A stretch of DNA of 64,000 nt from ZC4RG20 sp036381515. GTDB taxonomy: Bacteria > Pseudomonadota > Gammaproteobacteria > Steroidobacterales > Rariloculaceae. This document shows, in pieces, positions 49,317 to 58,300 of this stretch. The notes below the pieces were generated by a model, which was not told the origin of the DNA, searched no databases, and worked only from the letters and a program-made list of their open reading frames with translations. The stretch covers positions 1-64,000 of the forward strand of contig DASVCR010000027.1 of assembly GCA_036381515.1 (NCBI GenBank). Direction: 5' to 3'. Every line of letters starts with the position of its first letter. Position 1 is the stretch's first letter. Made by a program: the position numbers and the translations under genes.

Positions 49317-49498
49317 CTGAGGCCTCGCCTCGCGGCACTCGCGCGAGTGTACGAGATTCTCCCGGACGAGGCACCGACGCATGTGACATAAACGCGCACT
49401 TCGTGCGAATTCTGCGATCGGCGGCGCACGACGTGCGGACCGACCGAATGGCGCACGCGACGGGCTCGGCAGCGCGCCGGTGTGCACGGGGGCGATCG

Positions 49499-51550
49499 TC
49501 ACGCCGGCGCCGCCTCGCTCATGCCGGACTGACGCAGCAGCGCGTCGAGCGTGGGCGGCCGGCCGCGGAACGCGACGAACGCGTCGAGCGGCGGACGGCT
49601 TCCGCCGACCGCGAGAATTTCCCGCTTGAAGCGGCGGGCCGTCTCGGGGTCGAGCACGCCCGCCTCTTCGAAGGCCGCAAAGGCATCGGCCGCGAGGACT
49701 TCCGCCCACTTGTAGCTGTAGTACCCGGCGGCATACCCGCCGCCGAAGACGTGCGAGAACGTGCTCGGGAAACGGTTGTACTCGGGCGGCCGGATCACGG
49801 CGACCTCGCGCCGGACCTCGTCGAGCAGCGCGTAGACGCGCCCGATGTCGGCGGGGCTGTCGGCGGAGTGCAACAGAAAGTCGAAGAGCGCGAACTCGAG
49901 CTGACGGACGGTCGCGAGCCCTTCCATGAACGTGCGCGAGCCGTTCAGCCGCGCGATCGTCTCGTCCGGCAGCGGCTCGCCGGTTACGTGGTGGCCGGAG
50001 ATCGACCTCAAGACCTCGGGCCGCCACGCGTAGTTCTCGAGAAACTGGCTCGGCAGCTCGACCGCGTCCCACGCGACGCCGTTGATGCCCGCGAGCGACG
50101 GATAGCCGACCTCGGTCAGGAGGTGATGCAGCGTATGGCCGAGCTCGTGGAACAGCGTGACGACCTCGTCGTGCGTCAGGAGCGACGGCGCGTCGGGGCC
50201 GGGCGGTGCGAAGTTGCAGACGAGATACGCGACGGGATCGCGAGCGAGGCCGGGCAGGCGCGCGCGGTCGTGGCACGAGTCCATCCACGCGCCGCCGCGC
50301 TTCTGCGGGCGCGCATAGAGGTCCGTGAAGAGCCCGCCGACGAGAGCGCCGTCGTCGCGTCGTCGGATCTCGTAGTAGCCGACCGTCGGGTGCCACGTGC
50401 CTTCGGCCGGCCGCTCCGCGAACTCGATCCCGAACAGCCGCTCGACGAGCCCGAACAGCCCGGCGAGCACCTTCGGCAGGGGAAAGTACGGCCGCAGCTC
50501 GTCGTCGGACAGCGCGAAGCGCTGCTCGCGGAGCCGCTCGCTGTAGTAGGCGACGTCCCAGGGCTCGAGCCTGCGGCCCGCGTGCGCGACGAGCTCCGCG
50601 AGATCGCGCTCCGCATACGGCCTGCTGCGGCGCGCGAGGTCGCGGAGGAAAGCGATCACCTCGTCGGTGCTCTTCGCCATCTTCGTCGCGAGCGACAGCT
50701 CGGCGTAGTTGCGGAAGCCGAGCAGCCGTGCCGACTCGTGGCGCAGCGCGAGGATCTCGGCGATCAGCGGACCGTTGTCCCATTTGCCGGCCGACGGCCC
50801 GCGATCGGACGCGCGCGTGACCCACGCCTCGTAGTAGCGCTCGCGAAGCGCCGCGGACCGCGCGTGGTTCATGACCGCGAGATACGTCGGCGGATCGAGC
50901 GTCAGCAGGAAGCCGTCGACGCCCTTCTCGGCCGCATGCGCCCGCGCGCGGGACAGCACCTGCTCGGGCAGCCCGGCGAGCGCGTCGGCGCGCGTCTCGT
51001 GGTGCTCGAACGCGTCGGTCGCGTCCATCAGGTTCTGCTCGAACCTGGCCTGGAGCGCCGCGAGCCGCTGCATGATCTCGCGGAAGCGCTCGCGATCCCG
51101 GCCCTCGAGCGCGACGCCGCCGAGCCGGAAGTCGCGCAGCGTCTGCGCAACGAGCTCGCGCTCGACGCGCCGCTCGGGCGGCAGCGTTCGCTCGAGCTCG
51201 AGGAAGCGCGCGTACAGCGCTTCGTTCTGACCGATCTCGGTGTTGAACTCGGTGACGAGCGGCAGCGCCGCGTTGTACGCATCCCGCAGCGGCGGCGTCG
51301 ACGCCACCGAGTTCAGGTGCGAGACGGGTCCCCAGACGCGGCGGATCTCGTCGTGGATCCGCTCGAGCCGCGCGAGCCAGGCGACGTCGGGCCGCTCGAC
51401 CTGCTCGGCCTCGGCGACGGCGGCGCGCTGCGCCTCGAGCGTCAGGCGCAGCGCGGGCTCGACGTGCTCGGGGCGGATCCGGTCGAAGCGCGGCAGCCCG
51501 TCCGCGGCGAGCAGCGGGTTGTCGGTGGTCGGGTCGGCGGATGCATTCAT
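49499..51550 (-). CDS. prlC: Oligopeptidase A (M3 zinc metallopeptidase)
   Basis: 683 residues from Met 51550, matching E. coli PrlC (680). Thimet-type zinc motif H468-E-L-G-H472 (LFHELGHTLHH) with the third ligand Glu in the NGVAWDAVELPSQFLENYAW segment about 25 residues on. Other family blocks: SLATKMAKS, YYSERLREQRFALSDDELRPY and FSHVFGGGYAAGYYSYKW. Cytosolic enzyme that degrades short peptides, including cleaved signal peptides. It is followed on the minus strand by the HD gene, 182 bp on. Confidence 0.96.
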   Translation of the reverse strand: MNASADPTTDNPLLAADGLPRFDRIRPEHVEPALRLTLEAQRAAVAEAEQVERPDVAWLARLERIHDEIRRVWGPVSHLNSVASTPPLRDAYNAALPLVTEFNTEIGQNEALYARFLELERTLPPERRVERELVAQTLRDFRLGGVALEGRDRERFREIMQRLAALQARFEQNLMDATDAFEHHETRADALAGLPEQVLSRARAHAAEKGVDGFLLTLDPPTYLAVMNHARSAALRERYYEAWVTRASDRGPSAGKWDNGPLIAEILALRHESARLLGFRNYAELSLATKMAKSTDEVIAFLRDLARRSRPYAERDLAELVAHAGRRLEPWDVAYYSERLREQRFALSDDELRPYFPLPKVLAGLFGLVERLFGIEFAERPAEGTWHPTVGYYEIRRRDDGALVGGLFTDLYARPQKRGGAWMDSCHDRARLPGLARDPVAYLVCNFAPPGPDAPSLLTHDEVVTLFHELGHTLHHLLTEVGYPSLAGINGVAWDAVELPSQFLENYAWRPEVLRSISGHHVTGEPLPDETIARLNGSRTFMEGLATVRQLEFALFDFLLHSADSPADIGRVYALLDEVRREVAVIRPPEYNRFPSTFSHVFGGGYAAGYYSYKWAEVLAADAFAAFEEAGVLDPETARRFKREILAVGGSRPPLDAFVAFRGRPPTLDALLRQSGMSEAAPA

Positions 51551-51767
51551 CGAAGCGGCCTCGTCGTCTCGTCGCTGTCGTCGGCCCGCGGGACCGCGGC
51601 AGGCCATTATGCAGAAGACGCGCGGCCGCGCGCACGGCCGGGGGACGGGCGCGCCGCGCCGTCGATGCCCCGCCGTTGGGCACGGTTCCGTTAGACTTCC
51701 CGGTCGAGGGGCGCCGTGCGGGGCGCTTGCGCGCGACGTCGGCCCCGAGGTCGAGAGAGGTTTTTCG

Positions 51768-53114
51768 GTGAAGTCATTCGATTTGATCGTCCTCGGCGGC
51801 GGCAGCGGCGGGCTCGCGACCGCCCAGCGGGCTGCGGAGTACGGGGCCAGGGTCGTGCTGTTCGAGCCGGCGCGCCTCGGCGGCACGTGCGTGAACGTCG
51901 GCTGCGTGCCGAAGAAGGTCATGTGGAACGCCGCGGAGCTCGGGCACGCGATCCGGAACGCGGGCTACTACGGCTTCGACGTCAGCGCGCGCGGCCACGA
52001 CTGGTCGAAGCTCAAGGCCGGGCGCGACGCGTACGTCGCGCGCCTGAACGAGATCTACCGGCGCAACCTCGAGCGCCGCGGCATCGAGGTCGTCCGGAGC
52101 AAGGGACGCTTCGCGGCGCCGCACGAGATCGTAGACGACGCGGGCAACCGGTACTCGGCGCCTCACATCGTGATCGCGACCGGGGGCTTCCCGAACGTTC
52201 CCGATCTGCCGGGCGCCGAGCTCGGCATCACGTCGGACGGGTTCTTCGAGCTCGAGGAGCGTCCGCGGCGCGTCGCGATCGTTGGCAGCGGCTACATCGC
52301 CGTCGAGCTCGGCGGCGTGCTCCGCGCGCTCGGCAGCGACGTCACGATCTTCGTCCGCTTCGACCGGCTGCTGCGCAGCTTCGACACGCTGCTCTCCGAT
52401 CACCTGATGGTGCACATGCGTGCGTCCGGCATCGAGATCGTGACCGGCGCGGTGCCCGGGGCCGTTCACGGCCGCGGTCCGCTCGTGCTCGAGCTCGCCG
52501 ACGGCCGCCGGCACGGCGAGTTCGATGCGCTGATCTGGGCCGTCGGCCGCTCGCCGAACAGCGGGTCGCTCGCGCTCGAGAACGCCGGGATCACGCCGAC
52601 CGATCTCGGTCACGTGACGGTCGACGACTTCCAGAACACCGAGGTCGAAGGCATCTACGCGGTGGGCGACGTGACGGGGCGCATCGAGCTGACGCCGGTC
52701 GCGATCGCGGCCGGGCGGCGCCTCGCCGATCGGCTGTTCGACGATCGCCCGGATCGGCGGTTGAGCTACGACGTGATTCCGACCGTGATCTTCTCGCATC
52801 CGCCGATCGGCACGATCGGCCTGTCCGAGGGCGAAGCGCTGGAGCGCTATCCGGACGAGAAGGTGCGCGCGTACACGACGGAGTTCGTGCCGATGTTCCA
52901 CGCGCTGACCGACGAGAAGCCGAAGACCGCGATGAAGCTCGTCGTCGTCGGCGACGACGAGCGCATCGTCGGCTGTCACGTGATCGGGCCGGGCGCCGAC
53001 GAGATGACGCAGGGGTTCGCCGTCGCGCTCACGATGGGCGCCCGCAAGGCGGACTTCGACGACACGATCGCGATTCACCCGACGAGCGCGGAGGAGCTCG
53101 TCACGATGCGGTGA
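51768..53114 (+). CDS. gor: Glutathione-disulfide reductase
   Basis: 448 residues from GTG 51768 (GAGAGAGG 8 bases ahead). FAD/NADPH enzyme that keeps glutathione reduced in the cytosol. FAD motif GGGSGG at 10-15, redox cysteines C41 and C46 in GGTCVNVGCVPKK, NADPH motif GSGYIAVEL, FAD-closing TEVEGIYAVGDVTG, and the C-terminal HPTSAEELVTMR that supplies the catalytic His from the other subunit. The spacing of the cysteines is that of bacterial Gor. A terminator follows. Confidence 0.96.
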   Translation: MKSFDLIVLGGGSGGLATAQRAAEYGARVVLFEPARLGGTCVNVGCVPKKVMWNAAELGHAIRNAGYYGFDVSARGHDWSKLKAGRDAYVARLNEIYRRNLERRGIEVVRSKGRFAAPHEIVDDAGNRYSAPHIVIATGGFPNVPDLPGAELGITSDGFFELEERPRRVAIVGSGYIAVELGGVLRALGSDVTIFVRFDRLLRSFDTLLSDHLMVHMRASGIEIVTGAVPGAVHGRGPLVLELADGRRHGEFDALIWAVGRSPNSGSLALENAGITPTDLGHVTVDDFQNTEVEGIYAVGDVTGRIELTPVAIAAGRRLADRLFDDRPDRRLSYDVIPTVIFSHPPIGTIGLSEGEALERYPDEKVRAYTTEFVPMFHALTDEKPKTAMKLVVVGDDERIVGCHVIGPGADEMTQGFAVALTMGARKADFDDTIAIHPTSAEELVTMR

Positions 53115-53170
53115 ACCGCGACGTTCCCATGCCTGACCCGGCGCCCTGACCCGGGCGTCGGCGGTGGTCG

Positions 53171-53203
53171 GCGTTGCGGGATAATCCCGCGACGCCCTTC
53201 TTT
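53171..53203 (+). terminator. Rho-independent terminator after gor
   Basis: Stem GCGTTGCGGGA (53171-53181), TAA loop, TCCCGCGACGC (53185-53195): 11 pairs with one G-U, followed by CCTTCTTT. It lies 57 bases after the gor stop and before the convergent end of aroE. Confidence 0.6.
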
Positions 53204-53224
53204 GGCGCAGCGGCATTCCTGGGG

Positions 53225-54061
53225 CTACTTGAAGCTCGCGAGGTGCTCGATGACGGGCTTTGTGTCCGGTCGGACGTGGCGCCAGATGTAGAACGACTCC
53301 GCCGCCTGCTCGACGAGCATGCCGAGCCCCTGCTCGGCGCGCTCGGCGCCGGCCTCGCTCGCCCAGAGCTGAAACGGCGTGAGGCCGCGCGCGTACGCGA
53401 GGTCGTAGCACCGCGTGCGCTCGCCGACGATCGACTCGGGAAACGGCGGCGTCTCGCCCTTGAGCCCGGCGGACGTCGCGTTGATCACGAGGTCGAACGC
53501 GGGCTCGCGCGCGAGCTCGGCGAACGCGCGGATCGACAGACGCCCCAGGTGCCGGAACCGTTCCTCGAGCTCGGCGGCCCGCGGCAGCGTCCGGTTCGCG
53601 AGCACGACCTCCGCCGGTTCGTTCTCGAGCAGCGGCGGCAGGATCCCGCGCGCGGCGCCTCCGGCCCCGAGCACGACGATGCGTCGGCCGCGGATCTCCC
53701 AGCCGAGGTTCTCCGTCACGTCGCGCAGGAAGCCGATGCCGTCGGTGTTGTCGCCGCGGATCGGTCCGCCGTCGAACGACAGCGTGTTGACGGCACCTGC
53801 CTTCTCGGCCTCGGGACCGAGCCGCTCGGCGAGCCGGAACGCCGCCTCCTTGTGCGGGACGGTCACGTTCATGCCGCGGCCGCCTTCCGCAACGAAGCGG
53901 CGCACCGCGGTCTCGAACGCGTCGGGCGCGGCGTCGATCAGCTCGTAGGTCAGGCGCTGCCCGGTCTGCTGCGCGAAAAGCGAATGGATGATCGGCGACC
54001 GGCTGTGATGCACGGGATGGCCGACGAGCGCGTAACGGTCGGGGGCGCTGGTGGTGTTCAT
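53225..54061 (-). CDS. aroE: Shikimate dehydrogenase
   Basis: 278 residues, typical AroE. It reduces 3-dehydroshikimate to shikimate with NADPH in aromatic amino-acid synthesis. Substrate site HSRSPIIHSLF, catalytic Lys71 (NVTVPHKE), RGDNTDGIGF containing the paired Asp, NADPH motif VLGAGGAARGI, and the NRT basic patch (LANRTLPRA) that favours NADPH. The C-terminal GLGMLVEQAAESF block is present. No neighbour is functionally linked. Confidence 0.97.
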   Translation of the reverse strand: MNTTSAPDRYALVGHPVHHSRSPIIHSLFAQQTGQRLTYELIDAAPDAFETAVRRFVAEGGRGMNVTVPHKEAAFRLAERLGPEAEKAGAVNTLSFDGGPIRGDNTDGIGFLRDVTENLGWEIRGRRIVVLGAGGAARGILPPLLENEPAEVVLANRTLPRAAELEERFRHLGRLSIRAFAELAREPAFDLVINATSAGLKGETPPFPESIVGERTRCYDLAYARGLTPFQLWASEAGAERAEQGLGMLVEQAAESFYIWRHVRPDTKPVIEHLASFK

Positions 54062-54360
54062 CGTCGAGTCTCCGTTTCCCGAGGCAGTCGCGGCTGGACG
54101 CGAGAGACGCCCGGTCGTCTCGGTCGAGCCTCGAGGCAGGGGCCGGCGTCACCCGTCGCGCGCGGAGCGGCGCCGCTCACATTACTCGATGGGCGTGGGG
54201 CGCGGAAAGATCGTACGGCGGCGAGCGCTCGCCGGCCTGCGAGTCGAGCTGCATGCAGCGACGAGAATCTACGCTGGCGTTTCCGGCGTCGCGGATCGAC
54301 ACTGCTGCGGCCGGCAACGGCATGCACGTCGGACTCGATCAACGTGCCACGGAGCCCTTT

Positions 54361-55002
54361 ATGACGAACACCGTGATGACGAACGTCGTGCGCTGCGCAT
54401 GGAGCGAAGGCGTCGACCAGGAATACCTCGACTACCACGACCGCGAATGGGGCGTGCCGGTCCACGACGACAACACGCACTTCGAGTTCCTGATCCTCGA
54501 GGCGGCCCAGGCCGGGCTGAGCTGGCGGACGGTGCTGCGCAAGCGCGCGGGGTATCGGCGCGCGTTCGCCGACTTCGATCCGGCGCGCGTCGCCCGCTTC
54601 AACAGCCGCTCGATCGAGCGGCTGCTCGCCGATCCCGGCATCATCCGCAACCGTCAGAAGATCGAGGCGGCGGTCACGAACGCGAAGCGCTTTCTCGACG
54701 TGCAGGAGGAGTTCGGCAGCTTCGACGCGTACGTCTGGCGCTTCGTGGACGGCCGCCCGATCGTGAACGCGTGGCGCCGGCAGAGCGACGTGCCGGCGAC
54801 GAGCGCCGAGTCGGACGCGCTGAGCCGCGATCTGAAGCAGCGAGGGTTCAAGTTCGTCGGCTCGACAGTGGTCTACGCGCACATGCAGGCGACGGGCCTC
54901 GTGAACGACCACGTCGTCGATTGCTTTCGATACGAGCCGTGCCGGCGGGCAGCCGAGAAAATCGTGTCAGACACCTTTTCCCGTGGGAAAGGGCGTGCCT
55001 GA
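54361..55002 (+). CDS. tag: DNA-3-methyladenine glycosylase I
   Basis: 213 residues from ATG 54361 (GGAG 7 bases ahead). Base-excision enzyme removing 3-methyladenine. Zinc ligands: Cys in VVRCAWS, His in YHDREWG, and the His/Cys pair in NDHVVDCFRYE. The helix-hairpin-helix region includes FLILEAAQAGLSW with the catalytic-site Glu and ADPGIIRNRQKIEAAV. The normal protein should end soon after CFRYEPC. Here about 15 extra residues (EKIVSDTFSRGKGRA) are encoded by the left arm of palindrome copy 3. Confidence 0.95.
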   Translation: MTNTVMTNVVRCAWSEGVDQEYLDYHDREWGVPVHDDNTHFEFLILEAAQAGLSWRTVLRKRAGYRRAFADFDPARVARFNSRSIERLLADPGIIRNRQKIEAAVTNAKRFLDVQEEFGSFDAYVWRFVDGRPIVNAWRRQSDVPATSAESDALSRDLKQRGFKFVGSTVVYAHMQATGLVNDHVVDCFRYEPCRRAAEKIVSDTFSRGKGRA

Positions 55003-55043
55003 CCCGGTTGCCTCGCACGGAAAAATGTGTCTGACACGATTTT
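54958..55043. repeat. Paired GTGTC-N-GACAC palindrome, copy 3
   Basis: AAAATCGTGTCAGACAC (54958-54974) and its exact reverse complement GTGTCTGACACGATTTT (55027-55043), 52 bases apart. It lies between convergent tag and the subtilase. The left arm is inside the tag reading frame, and the right arm ends 3 bases before the subtilase stop. Confidence 0.85.
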
Positions 55044-55046
55044 CGG

Positions 55047-58000
55047 TCACGGCGAGCTGATCTCGACGACGGTGAGCGTATACGGCTCGCCGTCGACGTG
55101 ATGCGAGATCGCGCCGAGATAGCGCGTCGCCGGCGCGAGGCCGTCCCACTCGAGCTCGAGCACGGTGCGGTCGCCGTCGGCGACGGTGTCGGGCCCGAAC
55201 ACGTCGAAGTTGCCGACGTAGTCGTCGATGCCGAGCGACCACGCGTGCAGCGTGTAATACGCGCCGCGGCCGCCGGCCGGATCCGTGTCGAAGCCGTGCA
55301 CGAGCACCGCGTAGACGCCGGGCTCGGGCAGCACGAGATCGATCTGCTCCTCGGACGTGAATCCGCCGCTCTCGGCGACCTGCACGCACTCGTTGTCCGG
55401 GCAATAAAACAGATAGAGATCGAGGTCGTCGGCGCCGTCCGTCAGCTCGTCGAACAGCGCGAAGCGCGCGAAGATCTGGTCCGGCGGCATCTCGATCAGG
55501 TGCGCGGTCACGCCGTCGTCGAAGCGGAAGCTGAAGCGGTTCGTCTCGTCCTCGTCGACGAAGCCGTCCTCGACGTACGGCGCGCGAAGGCCGTGCACGC
55601 CGGCGAAGTACTCGCCCGAATAACCGAACGCGACGGGCACCTCGAAGTATCCGGCCGCGCCGGTCAGGAAGACGTCCTCCGGTGAGCGCATCGTGACCGG
55701 CAGGACGGCGAGCGGCGATGCGATCCGATGCGTGCCGTCGGTCCACGCGAGGTCGCCGAACGTCCATTCCTCGGGCACGGGCTCCCGCTTCGTGAACGTC
55801 AGCGTGAACGTCGCGGACTCGCCGGTGCCGAGCGTCAGGGCCGGCGGGTCGACGTCGACGTCGATCCCGAACGGCGCGGCGATCTCGGCGGTGTACGTCC
55901 CGGCCGGGCCGACGTTCGTCACGCGGCGCGTCACCGTGTCGCCGGTGATGAGCCTCGATACGCCGACGCTCGGCAGGTTGAGCTCGCGCGGCTCGAAGGA
56001 GTAGCCGAGCGCCGCAAGCTCGTTGCACTCGTCCGCCGGGAACGGCGAGTAGCGGAGCCCGCACAGGAACGCCGCGTGATCGAGCAGGTTGCTGTCGTAG
56101 ACGAGGCCCGGGTCGATCGCGCGGTTCGGGTCGATGTGTCCCGCGCCGACCTCGAACGGGTCCGCCTGGCCCTCGTTGCCGGGCCGCATGACGTCCGGGC
56201 GCGCCGACGTCATGAGCGCCGACTTCAGCGCGGCCGGCGACCACTCCGGGTGCGCCTCCTTCAGCAGCGCGGCGACGCCGGCCGCTTCGGGCGCCGCCAT
56301 CGACGTGCCGGACAGATACTGGAACGTCTCGCCGCGCAGCCCGTTCGCGACGTCGGGCGTATGTCCGCCGAGGATCTCGACGCCGGGCGCGGTGACGTCG
56401 GGCTTCACGAAGTCGGGCTCGCTGAGGTCGGGGCCGCGCGACGAGAAATCGGCGACGACGTTGCCGTTGACGTTGCCCTCGATGAAGAGCCCCGCGACGA
56501 GCCGGACCTCGATCCGGTCTCCTGCGGTGAGCCGGTCGGCGAGCTGCTGCCCGTCCGCGGCGCCGATCATCACGGCCGGAATCCGCGCGCTGCCGCGGTC
56601 GCCGTTCATGACGATCGGCGCGCCCGTCGTGTTGTAGACGATCGCCGCGCGCGCGCCGGCCTGCTCGGCGTGGCCGAGCTTGACGGCGAAGTCGCACCGG
56701 CCGCGCTCGATCAGCACCACGGAGCCTGCGACGTTGCCCGTGAGAGGCTCGCACGCGTCGCGGACGCTCCCGCCGAACGCCGTGCCGGCCGTCTGGACGC
56801 CGTCGTCCGCGAGGACGAGCGGCGCTTCGATCGCGCGCTCCGGGTCGAGCCGCGGCGTGAAGCTCGCCTCGCGCATCGGCACGAGGCCGGCGAGGTCCTC
56901 GGGCGCGGTGATCTCGACCGCCTCCTCGAAGAGCGTCCCGCCCTGCGTCGATGCGCCGACCGTCAGCACCCACGGCGCGCTCGACGGCGAGCCGATCGTG
57001 CCGTAGTCGGGACCGTCGTTGCCTGCGGCGACGACCGTGAGGATGCCGGCGTCGAACGCGTCGAGCAGCGCGAGGTCGTCGGGCGCCGTGAGGTCGGTCT
57101 CGAGGCTGCCGACCGAGTAGTTGATGATGTCGACGCCGTCCGCGACAGCGTCGTCGATCGCCCTCGCGAGGTCGGACGTCGCGCACGTCGCACGGCGCGC
57201 GCCGGGCTCGAGCCAGCACGCCTTGTAGACCGCGATCCGCGCGCGCGGCGCGATGCCGGAGACGCGCGCGACGCGCCGTCCGAAGAGCCACGCGGACGTC
57301 GGATTGCCGGCCGCGATCGTCGCGATGTGCGTGCCGTGGCCGTCGGCGTCCTTCGGCGACACGAACTCGTTCGGATCGAGCTCGTGGCGCGCGAGGAAGC
57401 CGTCGATGTAATAGCGCGCGCCGACGATCTTGTAGTTGCACGCGCTATCCGGAAAGCCGGGACCGGTCTCGCACACGCCGTTCCAGCCTTCCGGCCGGTC
57501 GAACCGCGGCACGGACGGCGGATTGCGGCGCAGCGAATGGCAGAGCCAGCGTCCGAGCCACGATGCGCGCGCCCAGCGGCTCTCGCAGGCCCTCGGGACC
57601 TGCGGCTCGACGTCGAGGAGCGACGGATGATTCGGCGTGATCCCGCTGTCGATGATGCCGATGATCACGTCCTCGCCCTGGAGACCCAGGTCCGCGCGCA
57701 GGCCGCCTTTCGGCTCCTCGAGGCCGAGGAAAATCGCGCTGTTGTTCGTCTCGAGCGTGTGGTCCGTGTCCGGCCAGATGCGCTCGACCTCGCCGAGCTG
57801 CGCGAGGCGCGCGACCTGGTCGGGCGTCAGCCTCGCCGCGAACCCGTTCAGCGCGTACCGGAAGCTGTAAAGCTTGCCTCCGGCCGCGCCGACGCTCGCG
57901 AGCATCCGGTCGTGGGAAGTTTCGAGGTACGCGACATAGCTCTGCACGGCGCCGGAGGACGAGTCGAGCTTGCGCCCCGGGGCGGGCTTCGTCGCGGCGA

Positions 58001-58229
58001 AGCCCGCCGTGCCGCCCTTGTACGTCGCGGCGCCCGGCTGCCTCAGCTTGACGATGAAGACGGACGCCGGCTCTTTCGCCTGGCGGACGGGTGCCGCGAG
58101 GCGCAGGGGCCCGACGGGAGGCGCGGAGTCCGGCGCCTGTGCCAGCGCCGGCAGCGAGATTGCGACGGCGCACGCAGCGAGCCATCGGCGACCGCGTCCC
58201 CCCGTTTGCGGGCCAAGCGCTCGGTGCAT
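55047..58229 (-). CDS. Secreted subtilase (S8) with inhibitor propeptide and PA insert
   Basis: 1060 residues. Signal peptide about 1-30 (cleavage near LPALA-Q), I9-type propeptide (about 55-160), then the S8 catalytic domain with Asp194 (IIDSGI), His298 (DGHGTH) and Ser643 (GTSMAAP). A protease-associated insert lies between His and Ser (about 470-590). After it come an Fn3-like domain and a C-terminal beta domain of pre-peptidase type (DLDLYLFY, VYAVLVHGFDTDPA). This order is that of plant-type subtilases plus a bacterial tail. A pair of CxxC-like cysteines sits in an insert near 214-266. Extracellular degradative role inferred. Confidence 0.94.
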   Translation of the reverse strand: MHRALGPQTGGRGRRWLAACAVAISLPALAQAPDSAPPVGPLRLAAPVRQAKEPASVFIVKLRQPGAATYKGGTAGFAATKPAPGRKLDSSSGAVQSYVAYLETSHDRMLASVGAAGGKLYSFRYALNGFAARLTPDQVARLAQLGEVERIWPDTDHTLETNNSAIFLGLEEPKGGLRADLGLQGEDVIIGIIDSGITPNHPSLLDVEPQVPRACESRWARASWLGRWLCHSLRRNPPSVPRFDRPEGWNGVCETGPGFPDSACNYKIVGARYYIDGFLARHELDPNEFVSPKDADGHGTHIATIAAGNPTSAWLFGRRVARVSGIAPRARIAVYKACWLEPGARRATCATSDLARAIDDAVADGVDIINYSVGSLETDLTAPDDLALLDAFDAGILTVVAAGNDGPDYGTIGSPSSAPWVLTVGASTQGGTLFEEAVEITAPEDLAGLVPMREASFTPRLDPERAIEAPLVLADDGVQTAGTAFGGSVRDACEPLTGNVAGSVVLIERGRCDFAVKLGHAEQAGARAAIVYNTTGAPIVMNGDRGSARIPAVMIGAADGQQLADRLTAGDRIEVRLVAGLFIEGNVNGNVVADFSSRGPDLSEPDFVKPDVTAPGVEILGGHTPDVANGLRGETFQYLSGTSMAAPEAAGVAALLKEAHPEWSPAALKSALMTSARPDVMRPGNEGQADPFEVGAGHIDPNRAIDPGLVYDSNLLDHAAFLCGLRYSPFPADECNELAALGYSFEPRELNLPSVGVSRLITGDTVTRRVTNVGPAGTYTAEIAAPFGIDVDVDPPALTLGTGESATFTLTFTKREPVPEEWTFGDLAWTDGTHRIASPLAVLPVTMRSPEDVFLTGAAGYFEVPVAFGYSGEYFAGVHGLRAPYVEDGFVDEDETNRFSFRFDDGVTAHLIEMPPDQIFARFALFDELTDGADDLDLYLFYCPDNECVQVAESGGFTSEEQIDLVLPEPGVYAVLVHGFDTDPAGGRGAYYTLHAWSLGIDDYVGNFDVFGPDTVADGDRTVLELEWDGLAPATRYLGAISHHVDGEPYTLTVVEISSP

Positions 58230-58300
58230 CGTTGTTGTCTTTTGCGCCCCGGTAACCCCCCGCGGAAGTTAGCATAGCTTCGCATCGGCACAAACCCGCC

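Noticed and set aside
48201..51683. 1160-residue frame covering the HD gene and running through prlC
   Set aside because: Only the 48201-49316 part is protein-like; the rest is arginine-rich antiphase of prlC.
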